The notes: generated by a model not told the origin, from the sequence alone. A stretch of DNA of 15,002 nucleotides from DSOT01 sp052386775 (GCA_052386775.1 JBQTJV010000219.1:1-15002); one strand, 5' to 3'; positions 1 through 5,660 are shown, numbered from the stretch's first letter. Translations and numbers: made by a program.

Positions 1-55
1 GATATCCCGCTTTTTCGGGACCGGCGCTGGAATCGGGCTTGGTATCCACTGCCAT
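1..55 (-). CDS. Start of an unidentified minus-strand gene (partial)
   Basis: Only the first 18 codons lie inside the window, reading MAVDTKPDSSAGPEKAGY, with no stop before the edge. The start ATG is at 55-53. It is preceded by a good Shine-Dalgarno sequence AGGAGT (66-61 on the minus strand) with a 5-nt spacer, which is the main support for a real gene. The N-terminus is polar and shows no signal peptide. The family cannot be recognised from so few residues. The ribosome binding site is itself inside a potential hairpin (see the regulatory entry at 61-81). Confidence 0.5.
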   Translation of the reverse strand, partial: MAVDTKPDSSAGPEKAGY

Positions 56-60
56 GATGC

Positions 61-81
61 ACTCCTCAGATCTTCAGGAGT
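61..81 (-). promoter_or_regulatory. Hairpin covering the Shine-Dalgarno of the left-edge gene
   Basis: On the minus strand ACTCCT (81-76) is a perfect complement of the Shine-Dalgarno AGGAGT (66-61). They form a 6-bp stem with a 9-nt loop directly before the ATG at 55. If it folds in the mRNA it would hide the ribosome binding site. This is seen in the sequence; the regulatory role is inferred. Confidence 0.35.
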
Positions 82-309
82 CACTACGACAGCACGGTAT
101 CCGAATTTATCCCTGCTCGTCGTAATCCAGCGGCACACGGCTGCGCCGCGTTCGACCGCGATGCTGCGTCTCCCGCAAACGACAACGCTGCACCCGGTTC
201 TGATACTGACGCGAATTTCGGATAGTATTCAGGAAAACAAGAAAGGTGCGACGCCGGTAAAAATAACAGGCGTCGTCTTCGTAAACTCGAACTCGGGGAT
301 GGGACAGGA

Positions 310-816
310 ATGCACAAAGGGAGGGATGGGCGCCAGATCAACACCACCGGCGTCTGTATCGAACGCAACGATCGGTACTGCGTCGTCTATCGCGGCACAC
401 GCGCCGCACTGATAGAGGCCGGGCTTGCCGGCCCCGGGCATTTTCCCGACGCGCACCGGCGGCTGACATGGCATTTTCCGAAGGCGGGCACAAACTGGAG
501 CATCCGGCGTAAAACCGGCGGCGTGTACGCCCTTACCAAGCTGAAGGATTCGCGCGGCATCGTAGCAGCCGAGCTGGACGCTTTCAGAACGGCAAGAGTC
601 GCCGAGGCCAGGCGCGATTCGGGGTTTCAGCGTTTTCTCGACGCACTCGCGCCAGCAAGCGGCGCGCCGCATGCGCGCACACAAGAAGCGGCGACGGAGC
701 GGCACGCCCGGCGTGGTGCAATGCGGGGCACAGAGCAGTTGAACGGGCTGGAAACGGTAGCCGTCGCCACCCTGCTCCTCGGGTTCACCATCTATTTCTG
801 GACCCGGCAGGCCTAG
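310..816 (+). CDS. Unknown protein with a C-terminal membrane segment, 168 aa
   Basis: I do not recognise the family. The N-terminal ~85 residues look like a compact basic domain rich in Trp, Tyr and Arg (for example TWHFPKAGTNWSIRRKTGG, about residues 52-71). An Ala/Arg-rich stretch follows, and a single hydrophobic segment at about residues 150-165 (VAVATLLLGFTIYFW) ends the protein, so it is probably a tail-anchored inner-membrane protein. Codon use is strongly G/C at third positions, as in neighbouring genes, which favours this frame over the overlapping minus-strand frame. The ATG at 310 follows GGGACAGG, a modest ribosome site with a short spacer. The next gene starts 7 nt after this stop, so the two are probably co-transcribed. 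The sequence before it (82-309) holds no gene I can support; a TAGTAT at 223-228 could be a weak -10 box. Confidence 0.6.
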   Translation: MHKGRDGRQINTTGVCIERNDRYCVVYRGTRAALIEAGLAGPGHFPDAHRRLTWHFPKAGTNWSIRRKTGGVYALTKLKDSRGIVAAELDAFRTARVAEARRDSGFQRFLDALAPASGAPHARTQEAATERHARRGAMRGTEQLNGLETVAVATLLLGFTIYFWTRQA

Positions 817-823
817 CCCGCCC

Positions 824-1078
824 ATGACCGCTGCCGAACTGAGCGCCATTCTGGCGCGGCTTGGCGTGCCCGTCATGAGTCACCGGGAAGCCGACGAGGA
901 CTTCGCCGGGGTGATCAGGGTAACGGACGCGATCCACGTGGAATTGCCGCGCGAGGGCGGCGGCGCGATCGTGGTCAAGGCGACCGACGAGCAGGACTTC
1001 CAGTTCTACGCCCGGCGCACCAAAGTGAAAGAACTGGTGTTTGACCTGATACAGGCCGGCGCGGTCGTGCTCCACTGA
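824..1078 (+). CDS. Unknown small acidic protein, 84 aa
   Basis: This is an 84-residue soluble protein with no signal peptide or membrane segment and no family I recognise. It alternates helix-like and strand-like stretches (an N-terminal helix TAAELSAILARLG, then VIRVTDAIHVELP, GAIVVKATDEQDFQFYA and a C-terminal helix VKELVFDLIQAG), which suggests a small folded alpha/beta domain. Codon use is very biased to G/C at third positions, a good sign of real coding. It lies 7 nt after the stop of the preceding gene and lacks a clear Shine-Dalgarno, so its translation may be coupled to that gene. A GC-rich hairpin at 1105-1132 follows. Confidence 0.65.
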   Translation: MTAAELSAILARLGVPVMSHREADEDFAGVIRVTDAIHVELPREGGGAIVVKATDEQDFQFYARRTKVKELVFDLIQAGAVVLH

Positions 1079-1104
1079 CACGCGAAGACCGGCCGCAAAG
1101 CAAA

Positions 1105-1132
1105 GGAGCGGCGACGTGGCCGCCACCGCTCC
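1105..1132 (+). terminator. GC-rich hairpin after the two unknown genes
   Basis: GGAGCGG (1105-1111) and CCGCTCC (1126-1132) form a perfect 7-bp stem, and an alternative inner stem GCGGC/GCCGC lies within it. It starts 27 nt after the stop at 1078. No U-tract follows, so a classical intrinsic terminator is uncertain; it could equally be a 3'-end stabilising or Rho-associated structure. The rest of 1079-1269 holds no gene I can support. Confidence 0.3.
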
Positions 1133-1269
1133 CGGCCGCCGCACCACACTCTTGAACTACCACAATGCCGCGACGGCTCAAGTACGACCGCGGCGGTCAG
1201 CAATGAGTTTCAACAAAAAAACCTATATCGAATCCTAGCGTTCCAGACCGGTCGCGTCCCAAACGCGCC

Positions 1270-1283
1270 TTGATGTAAATCAA
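1270..1283 (+). promoter_or_regulatory. FNR/Anr-type box (TTGAT-N4-ATCAA)
   Basis: The sequence TTGATGTAAATCAA is an exact match to the FNR/Anr consensus TTGAT-N4-ATCAA. Its centre is at 1276.5. A -10-like TACCCT lies at 1306-1311, which predicts a transcription start near 1318. That places the box at about -41.5, the classical activating (class II) position. The downstream MarR-like gene is therefore probably activated when oxygen is low. The match and spacing are visible in the sequence; activation by an FNR/Anr protein is inferred. Confidence 0.7.
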
Positions 1284-1305
1284 ACCTGGCTTGCCCCTCT
1301 GCGCT

Positions 1306-1311
1306 TACCCT
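1306..1311 (+). promoter_or_regulatory. Candidate -10 box for an FNR-dependent promoter
   Basis: TACCCT keeps the T, A and final T that matter most in a sigma70 -10 element. It is correctly spaced from the FNR box for class II activation, which does not need a good -35. The predicted start of transcription falls on, or next to, the ATG at 1318. Confidence 0.4.
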
Positions 1312-1317
1312 TTCCTT

Positions 1318-1641
1318 ATGGGTAGCGTCGGCGTATTTAAAAAGCTGAGCAGGCTCAGGTCCTATCAGAAAAAGGCCCTGCCCTTTCTCGTCAACCTGGT
1401 GGACATCGATATCGTTCTGATGATCGGGCTTGCCCACGAATCGCGCAAACCTATCGGCACGACGGCACTTTTTTCTGCCGGGCTGGCACCGTCCGCCACC
1501 ATCAGCCGGCGACTTCGTCGTCTCAAAAAGCTCGGTGCAGTGACCGAGAAGAGATCCGCCGCGGACGCGCGCCGAATCGAGCTGCACCTCAGCCCCGCGG
1601 TATCGCGGCGCGTGCATCGACTGCTCGTGCACCGCGCCTGA
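1318..1641 (+). CDS. MarR-like winged-helix DNA-binding protein
   Basis: This 107-residue protein has the recognisable C-terminal part of a MarR winged helix. The recognition-helix region is LAPSATISRRLRRLKKLGAV (residues 56-75), followed by the wing EKRSAADARRIELHLSP (77-93), which contains the family's D-x-R signature. An upstream helix (about 25-40, VNLVDIDIVLMIGLAHE) matches the first helices of the domain. It is shorter than usual MarR proteins (~140 aa), so the dimerisation helices are reduced. I chose ATG 1318; an in-frame TTG at 1291 exists but would overlap the predicted promoter. No Shine-Dalgarno precedes 1318, consistent with a leaderless mRNA from the FNR-type promoter. It is likely a transcription factor acting under oxygen limitation; its target genes are not visible. 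Confidence 0.75.
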   Translation: MGSVGVFKKLSRLRSYQKKALPFLVNLVDIDIVLMIGLAHESRKPIGTTALFSAGLAPSATISRRLRRLKKLGAVTEKRSAADARRIELHLSPAVSRRVHRLLVHRA

Positions 1642-1696
1642 TAAGTCGTTTCAACGTGGCTTGGGGTGACGGGGCGTCCCGCCTCGGTATGTTTTC

Positions 1697-1823
1697 ATCC
1701 CGCGGCATCGGGATAGCGCAAGCGAAACTGTGCCTTTTCGCACAAACTGGACCAAGGTATCGATACCAAAAGCCCTGATCATGGGGCCGGGAGGCCCTTA
1801 AAGTGCGGTTTCCAGCGGGAACC
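1697..1823 (+). promoter_or_regulatory. Hairpin-rich leader or small RNA upstream of the 63-aa gene
   Basis: Five dyads are packed into about 127 nt. ATCCCG/CGGGAT occupies 1697-1702 and 1709-1714. TGTGC/GCACA occupies 1729-1733 and 1740-1744. The perfect palindrome GGTATCGATACC is at 1756-1767. GGGCC/GGCCC (1784-1788, 1793-1797) closes a GGGA tetraloop of the GNRA class. GGTTTCC/GGGAACC (1807-1813, 1817-1823) has one G-U pair and a 3-nt loop. The last hairpin contains the GGGA that would serve as ribosome site for the ATG at 1828. No known riboswitch class is recognised. It could be a structured leader, or a small RNA plus a DNA operator at 1756-1767. Confidence 0.35.
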
Positions 1824-1827
1824 AGAC

Positions 1828-2019
1828 ATGACAAAACAGATGCTCTCGTCGCTTGGCATGAAAATCACCAAGGTCCAGGCGCTACTAAAAGCGGTAGAGT
1901 TGGCTCAGCGGGGGCTGGCGACCGATGAAAGCAAAGAGGTGGTGCTCTGTATGCAGGCTGCGCGCCAGGTGCTGGAATCAATCAGCGCCGAGCTATCGGA
2001 GGCAATAAAGGGACGGTAA
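1828..2019 (+). CDS. Unknown small helical protein, 63 aa
   Basis: The protein has 63 residues and is soluble, with no signal or membrane segment. The sequence suggests two amphipathic helices (about 12-30 and 36-60) with heptad-like spacing of Leu, Val and Ala, compatible with a small helical-hairpin dimer. I do not recognise the family. The start ATG at 1828 is 7 nt after GCGGGA. In-frame ATGs at codons 5 and 11 are alternatives. It converges on the minus-strand gene ending at 2052, with only 32 nt between the stops. The hairpin-dense region upstream suggests post-transcriptional control. Confidence 0.55.
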   Translation: MTKQMLSSLGMKITKVQALLKAVELAQRGLATDESKEVVLCMQAARQVLESISAELSEAIKGR

Positions 2020-2051
2020 GGCTCGTTGCCCGGCTTCCCTATGCGTCGTGT

Positions 2052-2345
2052 CTAGTTGTGCTTGCCGCTCAGCGACTCCAAACGCTCCAATGCGGCATTG
2101 AAAATGGGCAACGCCTCTCTGATAACGCCACACGCGTTGGCTGTCATGCTTTGGGATGCCTTCTCGAGTTCCAGAAGTTGGTGATAGTGCTCCTTCACCT
2201 GGCCGTAGCCCTCCAGAGGAAGCCTCTTAACCGGCTCCGGGACCAGATTAAGCAGGTCACCGAACCGCACGGCCTCTACATAAGAGCTCAACAGGAAGTA
2301 GATCTCCCGTTCGTTCTTTGCTTCACGAACCACGTCTGAATACAC
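2052..2345 (-). CDS. Conserved unknown protein, 97 aa
   Basis: I recall similar short proteins (motif REAxNEREIYFLLxxYVEAVRF) in betaproteobacterial genomes, without a known function. The protein is soluble and mostly helical; the REAKNEREIYFLLSSYVEAV segment lies near residues 7-26, and a C-terminal helix contains IFNAALERLESL. I chose the GTG at 2345 because GGGGAGGG, a strong Shine-Dalgarno, lies 7 nt upstream. The frame stays open to an ATG at 2414, but that would add a non-family-like N-terminus. It is convergent with the 63-aa gene. Its promoter must lie in 2346-2596, shared with the divergent dsrE-like gene. Confidence 0.65.
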   Translation of the reverse strand: MYSDVVREAKNEREIYFLLSSYVEAVRFGDLLNLVPEPVKRLPLEGYGQVKEHYHQLLELEKASQSMTANACGVIREALPIFNAALERLESLSGKHN

Positions 2346-2511
2346 GATGTTGCCCTCCCCAAGATGGAACTGCGACCACAAGGGAATTCTAGTCAGTAAG
2401 ATTCTCAAGAGCATGTCGTCCGGGATAGGCAGGCGGCTGTCGTGATCGCGCTACACAGATTTGCCCCCCTTCCCAAAGCCCACGGCGCTGAACTAAGCTG
2501 GCGACGTGCGA

Positions 2512-2564
2512 GGTCAGCCTCTCATCCGACGATGCGAGGCTGACCCGCTACCGACGCTTTTTTT
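2512..2564 (+). promoter_or_regulatory. Long dyad plus T-run upstream of the dsrE-like gene
   Basis: GGTCAGCCTC (2512-2521) and GAGGCTGACC (2536-2545) form a perfect 10-bp stem. Within the loop CATC (2523-2526) pairs with GATG (2531-2534), extending the structure. A run of seven Ts follows at 2558-2564, 12 nt after the stem, 32 nt before the dsrE-like ATG. The gap before the Ts is longer than in ordinary intrinsic terminators. It could be a leader attenuator, an operator for a dimeric regulator, or a terminator of an unseen transcript. Nothing else is supported in 2346-2511. Confidence 0.45.
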
Positions 2565-2596
2565 CTTCCCGGTGCTTTGCTTCAAAGGATGAGCCC

Positions 2597-2956
2597 ATGA
2601 AATTTCACGTTACCGGAACAAGTGGTTCTGAGAATCCAACCAAAGCGACCCTCATCTTCCTGCACGCGAAAGGCGCAAAGGACGCGGGGCACGATGTTTC
2701 GATCTCCTTGTTGGGCGATGCCGTTGTCCTGCTGAATCCCGCGATTGCGAAGAACGTTCAGGGCGTCGGACTGCCGCCGCTCACGGAGCTTATCAATTTC
2801 GCCAAGGAAAACGGCATACCCGTCTATGGCTGAGGTCTCTGCTGCTCGGCCCGTGGGGTCGATCAGGAAATGGCAAAAGGCTTGGGCGGACAATATATCA
2901 GCCCGAAGATTCAGGCCGAGATGTGCGCCAACGCGGAGCGGACGGTTTTTCTGTAG
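2597..2956 (+). CDS. DsrE-family protein, probable selenoprotein (in-frame TGA at codon 79)
   Basis: Residues 1-78 read as a DsrE/DsrF-like alpha/beta domain: KFHVTGTSGSENPTKA, then LIFLHAKGAKDAGHDVSISLLGDAVVL and a GVGLPPLTELINFAKENGIPVYG stretch, each typical of small sulfur-handling DsrE proteins. Codon 79 is TGA (2831-2833). The same frame continues for 40 codons with family-like sequence (GLCCSARGVDQEMAKG, and an AERTVFL end) to TAG at 2954-2956, giving the normal ~119-residue length. In relatives, as I know the family, the strand IPVYVCGxCxxARG carries the reactive cysteine; the TGA sits exactly at that first Cys, giving U79-G-L-C82 (UxxC), with C83 extra. A SECIS-like hairpin follows. 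DsrE-like proteins are among known bacterial selenoprotein families. The ATG at 2597 is 7 nt after AAGGA. The alternative is a nonsense mutation in a Cys codon; sel genes are not in this window. Confidence 0.72.
2842..2866 (+). promoter_or_regulatory. Candidate bacterial SECIS element
   Basis: The RNA CUGCUCGGCCC (2842-2852) pairs with GGGUCGAUCAG (2856-2866). Ten of eleven positions pair: one is G-U (2849/2859), and 2845/2863 is a C-U mismatch. The apical loop is GUG (2853-2855), beginning 20 nt after the TGA. Known bacterial SECIS hairpins lie immediately after the UGA inside the coding sequence, with the apical loop roughly 16-37 nt downstream and a G at the start of the loop. This structure fits on all three counts. 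SelB binding is inferred. Confidence 0.6.
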
Positions 2957-2977
2957 CAGCCTCGCCACCTCGAAACA

Positions 2978-2996
2978 CCTCCCCGACAAAGGGAGG
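2978..2996 (+). terminator. Hairpin after the dsrE-like gene
   Basis: CCTCCC (2978-2983) pairs with GGGAGG (2991-2996) across a 7-nt loop, 21 nt after the TAG stop. ACA (2975-2977) and TGT (2999-3001) can extend it across a 2-nt bulge. There is no clear T-run, so termination is only suggested by position. Confidence 0.35.
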
Positions 2997-3093
2997 CGTG
3001 TTACGCTGCAGGAACTGGCATGCCGTGCGGCACGCCGAAAAACGCGCAGTAAAATAAGCTTCTTATTGAACGGATCAGGGCGGAGATAAGCGC

Positions 3094-3167
3094 TGGAGCG
3101 GGTGGCGGGAATCGAACCCGCGTCATTAGCTTGGGAAGCTAAAGTTCTGCCATTGAACTACACCCGC
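3094..3167 (-). tRNA. tRNA-Gly (anticodon CCC)
   Basis: The minus strand gives a complete cloverleaf. The acceptor stem GCGGGTG (3167-3161) pairs with CACCCGC, followed by discriminator T and an encoded CCA (3096-3094). The anticodon stem TTAGC/GCTAA encloses the loop TTCCCAA, so the anticodon is CCC, reading GGG glycine codons. The T-arm GCGGGTTCGATTCCCGC is canonical. Without CCA it is 71 nt, normal for tRNA-Gly. It is divergent from the TonB-receptor gene, which starts 70 nt away. Confidence 0.96.
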
Positions 3168-3237
3168 GCTCGGGACGAATTCTAGAGGCAAAGGCAGGCC
3201 AGCCGCAAACCGCAGCGTCTGTGCCGCCTCCAATACG

Positions 3238-5322
3238 ATGCCGACATTTTCGCGATCCCTGAGCGTGTTGCCGTTGTGCGCGGCGGTGACGGCGCTCGCG
3301 CAGGATGCCCCGACGGTTCTGCCGGAAGTGACGGTGAGCGCGACGCGCGTCGAACGCGACGCCTTCGATCTTCCGGTTTCCATCGATGCGGTAGGCCGCC
3401 GCGCCATCCGCGAAGACAATCCGCAGGTCAACCTGTCCGAGGCGCTGAACCGCGTTCCCGGCGTCGTCGTGCAGAACCGGCAAAACTATGCCCAGGACCT
3501 GCAGATTTCCTCCCGCGGTTTCGGCTCGCGGGCGGCGTTCGGCGTGCGCGGATTGCGGCTCATCGCCGACGGCATCCCCGCCACCATGCCGGACGGTCAG
3601 GGACAGGCGGCGTCGTTCAATCTCCCCTCGGCCCAGCGCATCGAGGTAATGCGGGGGCCGTTTTCAACCCTCTACGGCAACGCGTCCGGCGGCGTGATCC
3701 AGATCTTCACCGCCGATGGGCCGCCCGAGCCGACGCTCACTGGCAGTGTCTACGCCGGCAGTCACCGCACTACCAAGTTGGGACTGCAATATGGCGGGAC
3801 GCGCGGTGCATTCAATTATCTCGTCGACGCCTCGCGGTTCGATACCGAGGGCTACCGCGACCACAGCGCGGCGCGGCGCGACCACGTCAATACCAAATTC
3901 AGGCTCGACGCCGGCCCGCGGGGCACGGTCACTTTCGTTCTCAACGCGCTGGATCAGCCCGAGACCCAGGACCCGCTCGGGCTGACGGCCGACCAGGTCG
4001 CCCAGAATCGCGGACAGGCCGGCACCAACGCGCTCGCGTTCAACACCCGCAAGAGCATCACCCAAAACCAGGCCGGCCTGGTGTACGATCTCGCGCTTTC
4101 CGCGCACGACAGGCTGCAAGCGCGATTCTATGGCGGTGATCGCCAGGTCACCCAGTATCTCGCCATACCGCTCGTCTTTCAGAATGCGGCCACGCATTCG
4201 GGCGGCGTGGTCGATCTCGACCGCGGCTACGGCGGCGGCGGGCTGCGCTGGACGCGCGACGCAACGCTCGCCGGCGCGCCCCTCATCCTCAGCATCGGCG
4301 CCGATCACGACAGGATGGCGGAGCGACGCCGCGGTTTCGTCAACAGCTTCGGTGTTGCCGGCAATCTCAAGCGCGACGAGGACGACACGGTCACCAATAC
4401 CGACGTTTATGCCCAGGCCGAGTGGGCGATTGCCCCACGCTGGACGCTCCTTGCCGGCGTGCGGCACAGCCGCGTCGAATTCGAGTCCCGGGACCACTTC
4501 ATCGTCGCCGGCAATCCCGACGACAGCGGCACCGTCGATTTCGTGCGCACGACGCCGGTCCTCGGCGCCACGTTCAAGCTCGCGCCGAACGTGAACTTCT
4601 ATGCCAACGCGGGCAAGGGTTTTGAGACACCGACCTTCGCCGAACTCGCCTACCGGCCGGGCGGCGCCACCGGACTCAATTTTGCATTGAAGCCCGCGCG
4701 AAGCACGCATTACGAGGCGGGAGTGAAGGCGATGCTCGGTGCGGCGAGCCGGATCAATGCCGCGCTGTTTCACATCGACGTGAAGGATGAGATCGTGGTC
4801 AACGCTTCCAGCGGCGGGCGCACCGATTTCAAGAACGCCGCGCAGACACGCCGCCGAGGTCTGGAACTGCTGTGGCAAAGCCGCTTCGGGCGCGGGTTCG
4901 AGGCGGCGGTGGCCTACACGCTGCTGCAAGCGCAATTCGAGCAGCCCTTCGCGAGCGGTGCAGCGACGGTGACACCCGGCAACCGCCTTCCAGGCGTGCC
5001 GCCCTACACGCTCTACGGCGAACTGCTGTGGCGGCACGCGGCGAGCGGTTTTCACGCGGGCGTCGAGGGCCGCCGCCACGGCAAGGTCTACGTCAACGAC
5101 ACCAACAGCGAGTTCGCTGCGGCGTATACGGTGTGGAACCTGCGGGCAGGCTTCGAACAGCGCACGCGAAACTGGCGGTTCACCGAGTTCGTCCGTGTCG
5201 ATAACGTGACGGATCGGCGCTATATCGGATCGGTCATCGTCTCGGAGGCCAATGGCCGGTTCTATGAGCCGGCCCCGGAACGCACCTTCCTGCTCGGGTT
5301 CAACGCCGAACTCCGCTTTTGA
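3238..5322 (+). CDS. TonB-dependent outer-membrane receptor
   Basis: This 694-residue protein is a ligand-gated beta-barrel that takes up a scarce substrate (iron chelate, cobalamin, metal or similar) using TonB energy. Residues 1-21 form a signal peptide with an A-L-A cleavage site. A TonB-box-like PEVTVSATR lies at 29-37. The plug domain (about 45-160) shows NLSEALNRVPGVVVQN, ISSRGFGSRAAFGVRG, ADGIPATMPDG, IEVMRGPFSTLYGNASGGVI. The rest is an aromatic-rich barrel ending in the required C-terminal Phe (GFNAELRF). Length is typical. The plug resembles the FecA/COG4772 group, but the ligand cannot be deduced. No Fur box or TPP riboswitch is evident upstream, and the ATG lacks a clear Shine-Dalgarno. 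thiS starts 77 nt after the stop, so a thiamine-related ligand is possible but unproven. Confidence 0.93.
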   Translation: MPTFSRSLSVLPLCAAVTALAQDAPTVLPEVTVSATRVERDAFDLPVSIDAVGRRAIREDNPQVNLSEALNRVPGVVVQNRQNYAQDLQISSRGFGSRAAFGVRGLRLIADGIPATMPDGQGQAASFNLPSAQRIEVMRGPFSTLYGNASGGVIQIFTADGPPEPTLTGSVYAGSHRTTKLGLQYGGTRGAFNYLVDASRFDTEGYRDHSAARRDHVNTKFRLDAGPRGTVTFVLNALDQPETQDPLGLTADQVAQNRGQAGTNALAFNTRKSITQNQAGLVYDLALSAHDRLQARFYGGDRQVTQYLAIPLVFQNAATHSGGVVDLDRGYGGGGLRWTRDATLAGAPLILSIGADHDRMAERRRGFVNSFGVAGNLKRDEDDTVTNTDVYAQAEWAIAPRWTLLAGVRHSRVEFESRDHFIVAGNPDDSGTVDFVRTTPVLGATFKLAPNVNFYANAGKGFETPTFAELAYRPGGATGLNFALKPARSTHYEAGVKAMLGAASRINAALFHIDVKDEIVVNASSGGRTDFKNAAQTRRRGLELLWQSRFGRGFEAAVAYTLLQAQFEQPFASGAATVTPGNRLPGVPPYTLYGELLWRHAASGFHAGVEGRRHGKVYVNDTNSEFAAAYTVWNLRAGFEQRTRNWRFTEFVRVDNVTDRRYIGSVIVSEANGRFYEPAPERTFLLGFNAELRF

Positions 5323-5399
5323 CCCGGTGCCCGGTGTTCCTTGAGGCGCGGTGGCGCCGCGCGGTAGAATCGCGTCAACCGACTGGCCAGTGTCCGCGC

Positions 5400-5603
5400 G
5401 TGATATCGATAACCGTCAACGGCGATTGCCGCCAGTTCAGCGCGCCGCTGAATTGCGCCGAGCTGCTCAATCGCCTGGAGCTGTCAGGGAAGCGCGTCGC
5501 GCTGGAGCGCAACGGCGAGATCGTTCCGCGCAGCCGCTACCCCGACCAGCCGCTTGTCGATGGCGACACCGTCGAGATCGTGGTTGCGGTCGGCGGCGGC
5601 TAG
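5400..5603 (+). CDS. thiS: Sulfur carrier protein ThiS
   Basis: ThiS is a small ubiquitin-fold protein. Its C-terminal glycine is adenylated by ThiF-type enzymes and converted to a thiocarboxylate, which gives sulfur to ThiG for the thiazole ring of thiamine. Here it has 67 residues, starting ISITVNGDCRQF and ending VEIVVAVGGG with the required terminal Gly-Gly. I chose the GTG at 5400 because it gives the normal family length and N-terminus; the open frame extends back to 5319 but that would add 27 atypical residues. It sits directly before thiG, its partner. No TPP riboswitch motif was seen in 5323-5399, so control of thiamine synthesis is not obvious here. Confidence 0.93.
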   Translation: MISITVNGDCRQFSAPLNCAELLNRLELSGKRVALERNGEIVPRSRYPDQPLVDGDTVEIVVAVGGG

Positions 5604-5613
5604 TCAGTCATCC

Positions 5614-5635
5614 GGCAGAGTGCGTCTGCTCTGCC
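5614..5635 (+). promoter_or_regulatory. Hairpin between thiS and thiG
   Basis: GGCAGAG (5614-5620) and CTCTGCC (5629-5635) form a perfect 7-bp stem with an 8-nt loop in the 57-nt gap between the two genes. It has no T-run. It may be an intercistronic stabilising or processing element rather than a terminator. Confidence 0.4.
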
Positions 5636-5660
5636 CTACTGAGGCCTCATTCGGGAACCT

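Noticed and set aside
161..412. 83-aa plus-strand frame before 310
   Set aside because: No ribosome site, overlaps the better-supported frame at 310, and has no protein-like pattern.
229..876. 215-aa minus-strand frame opposite the first unknown gene
   Set aside because: Cys/Arg/Pro-rich low-quality composition. The plus-strand frame has better codon bias and sensible spacing to the next gene. Rejection is moderate, since neither strand has a recognised family here.
2597..2833. A complete 78-aa gene ending at the TGA
   Set aside because: The frame continues with DsrE-like sequence after the TGA, and the 78-aa product would lack the family's active-site loop and C-terminal half. The gene is annotated through to 2956.
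2745..3089. 114-aa plus-strand frame overlapping the dsrE-like gene
   Set aside because: It is out of frame with the DsrE-like sequence, Arg/Ser-rich, and has no family-like features; a shadow frame.
3664..5079. 471-aa minus-strand frame
   Set aside because: Antisense shadow of the TonB-receptor gene in GC-rich DNA; no domain pattern.
5323..5399. Possible TPP riboswitch before thiS
   Set aside because: The gap is only 77 nt and the conserved CUGAGA-type core was not found; the region before the TonB receptor (3168-3237) also lacks it.
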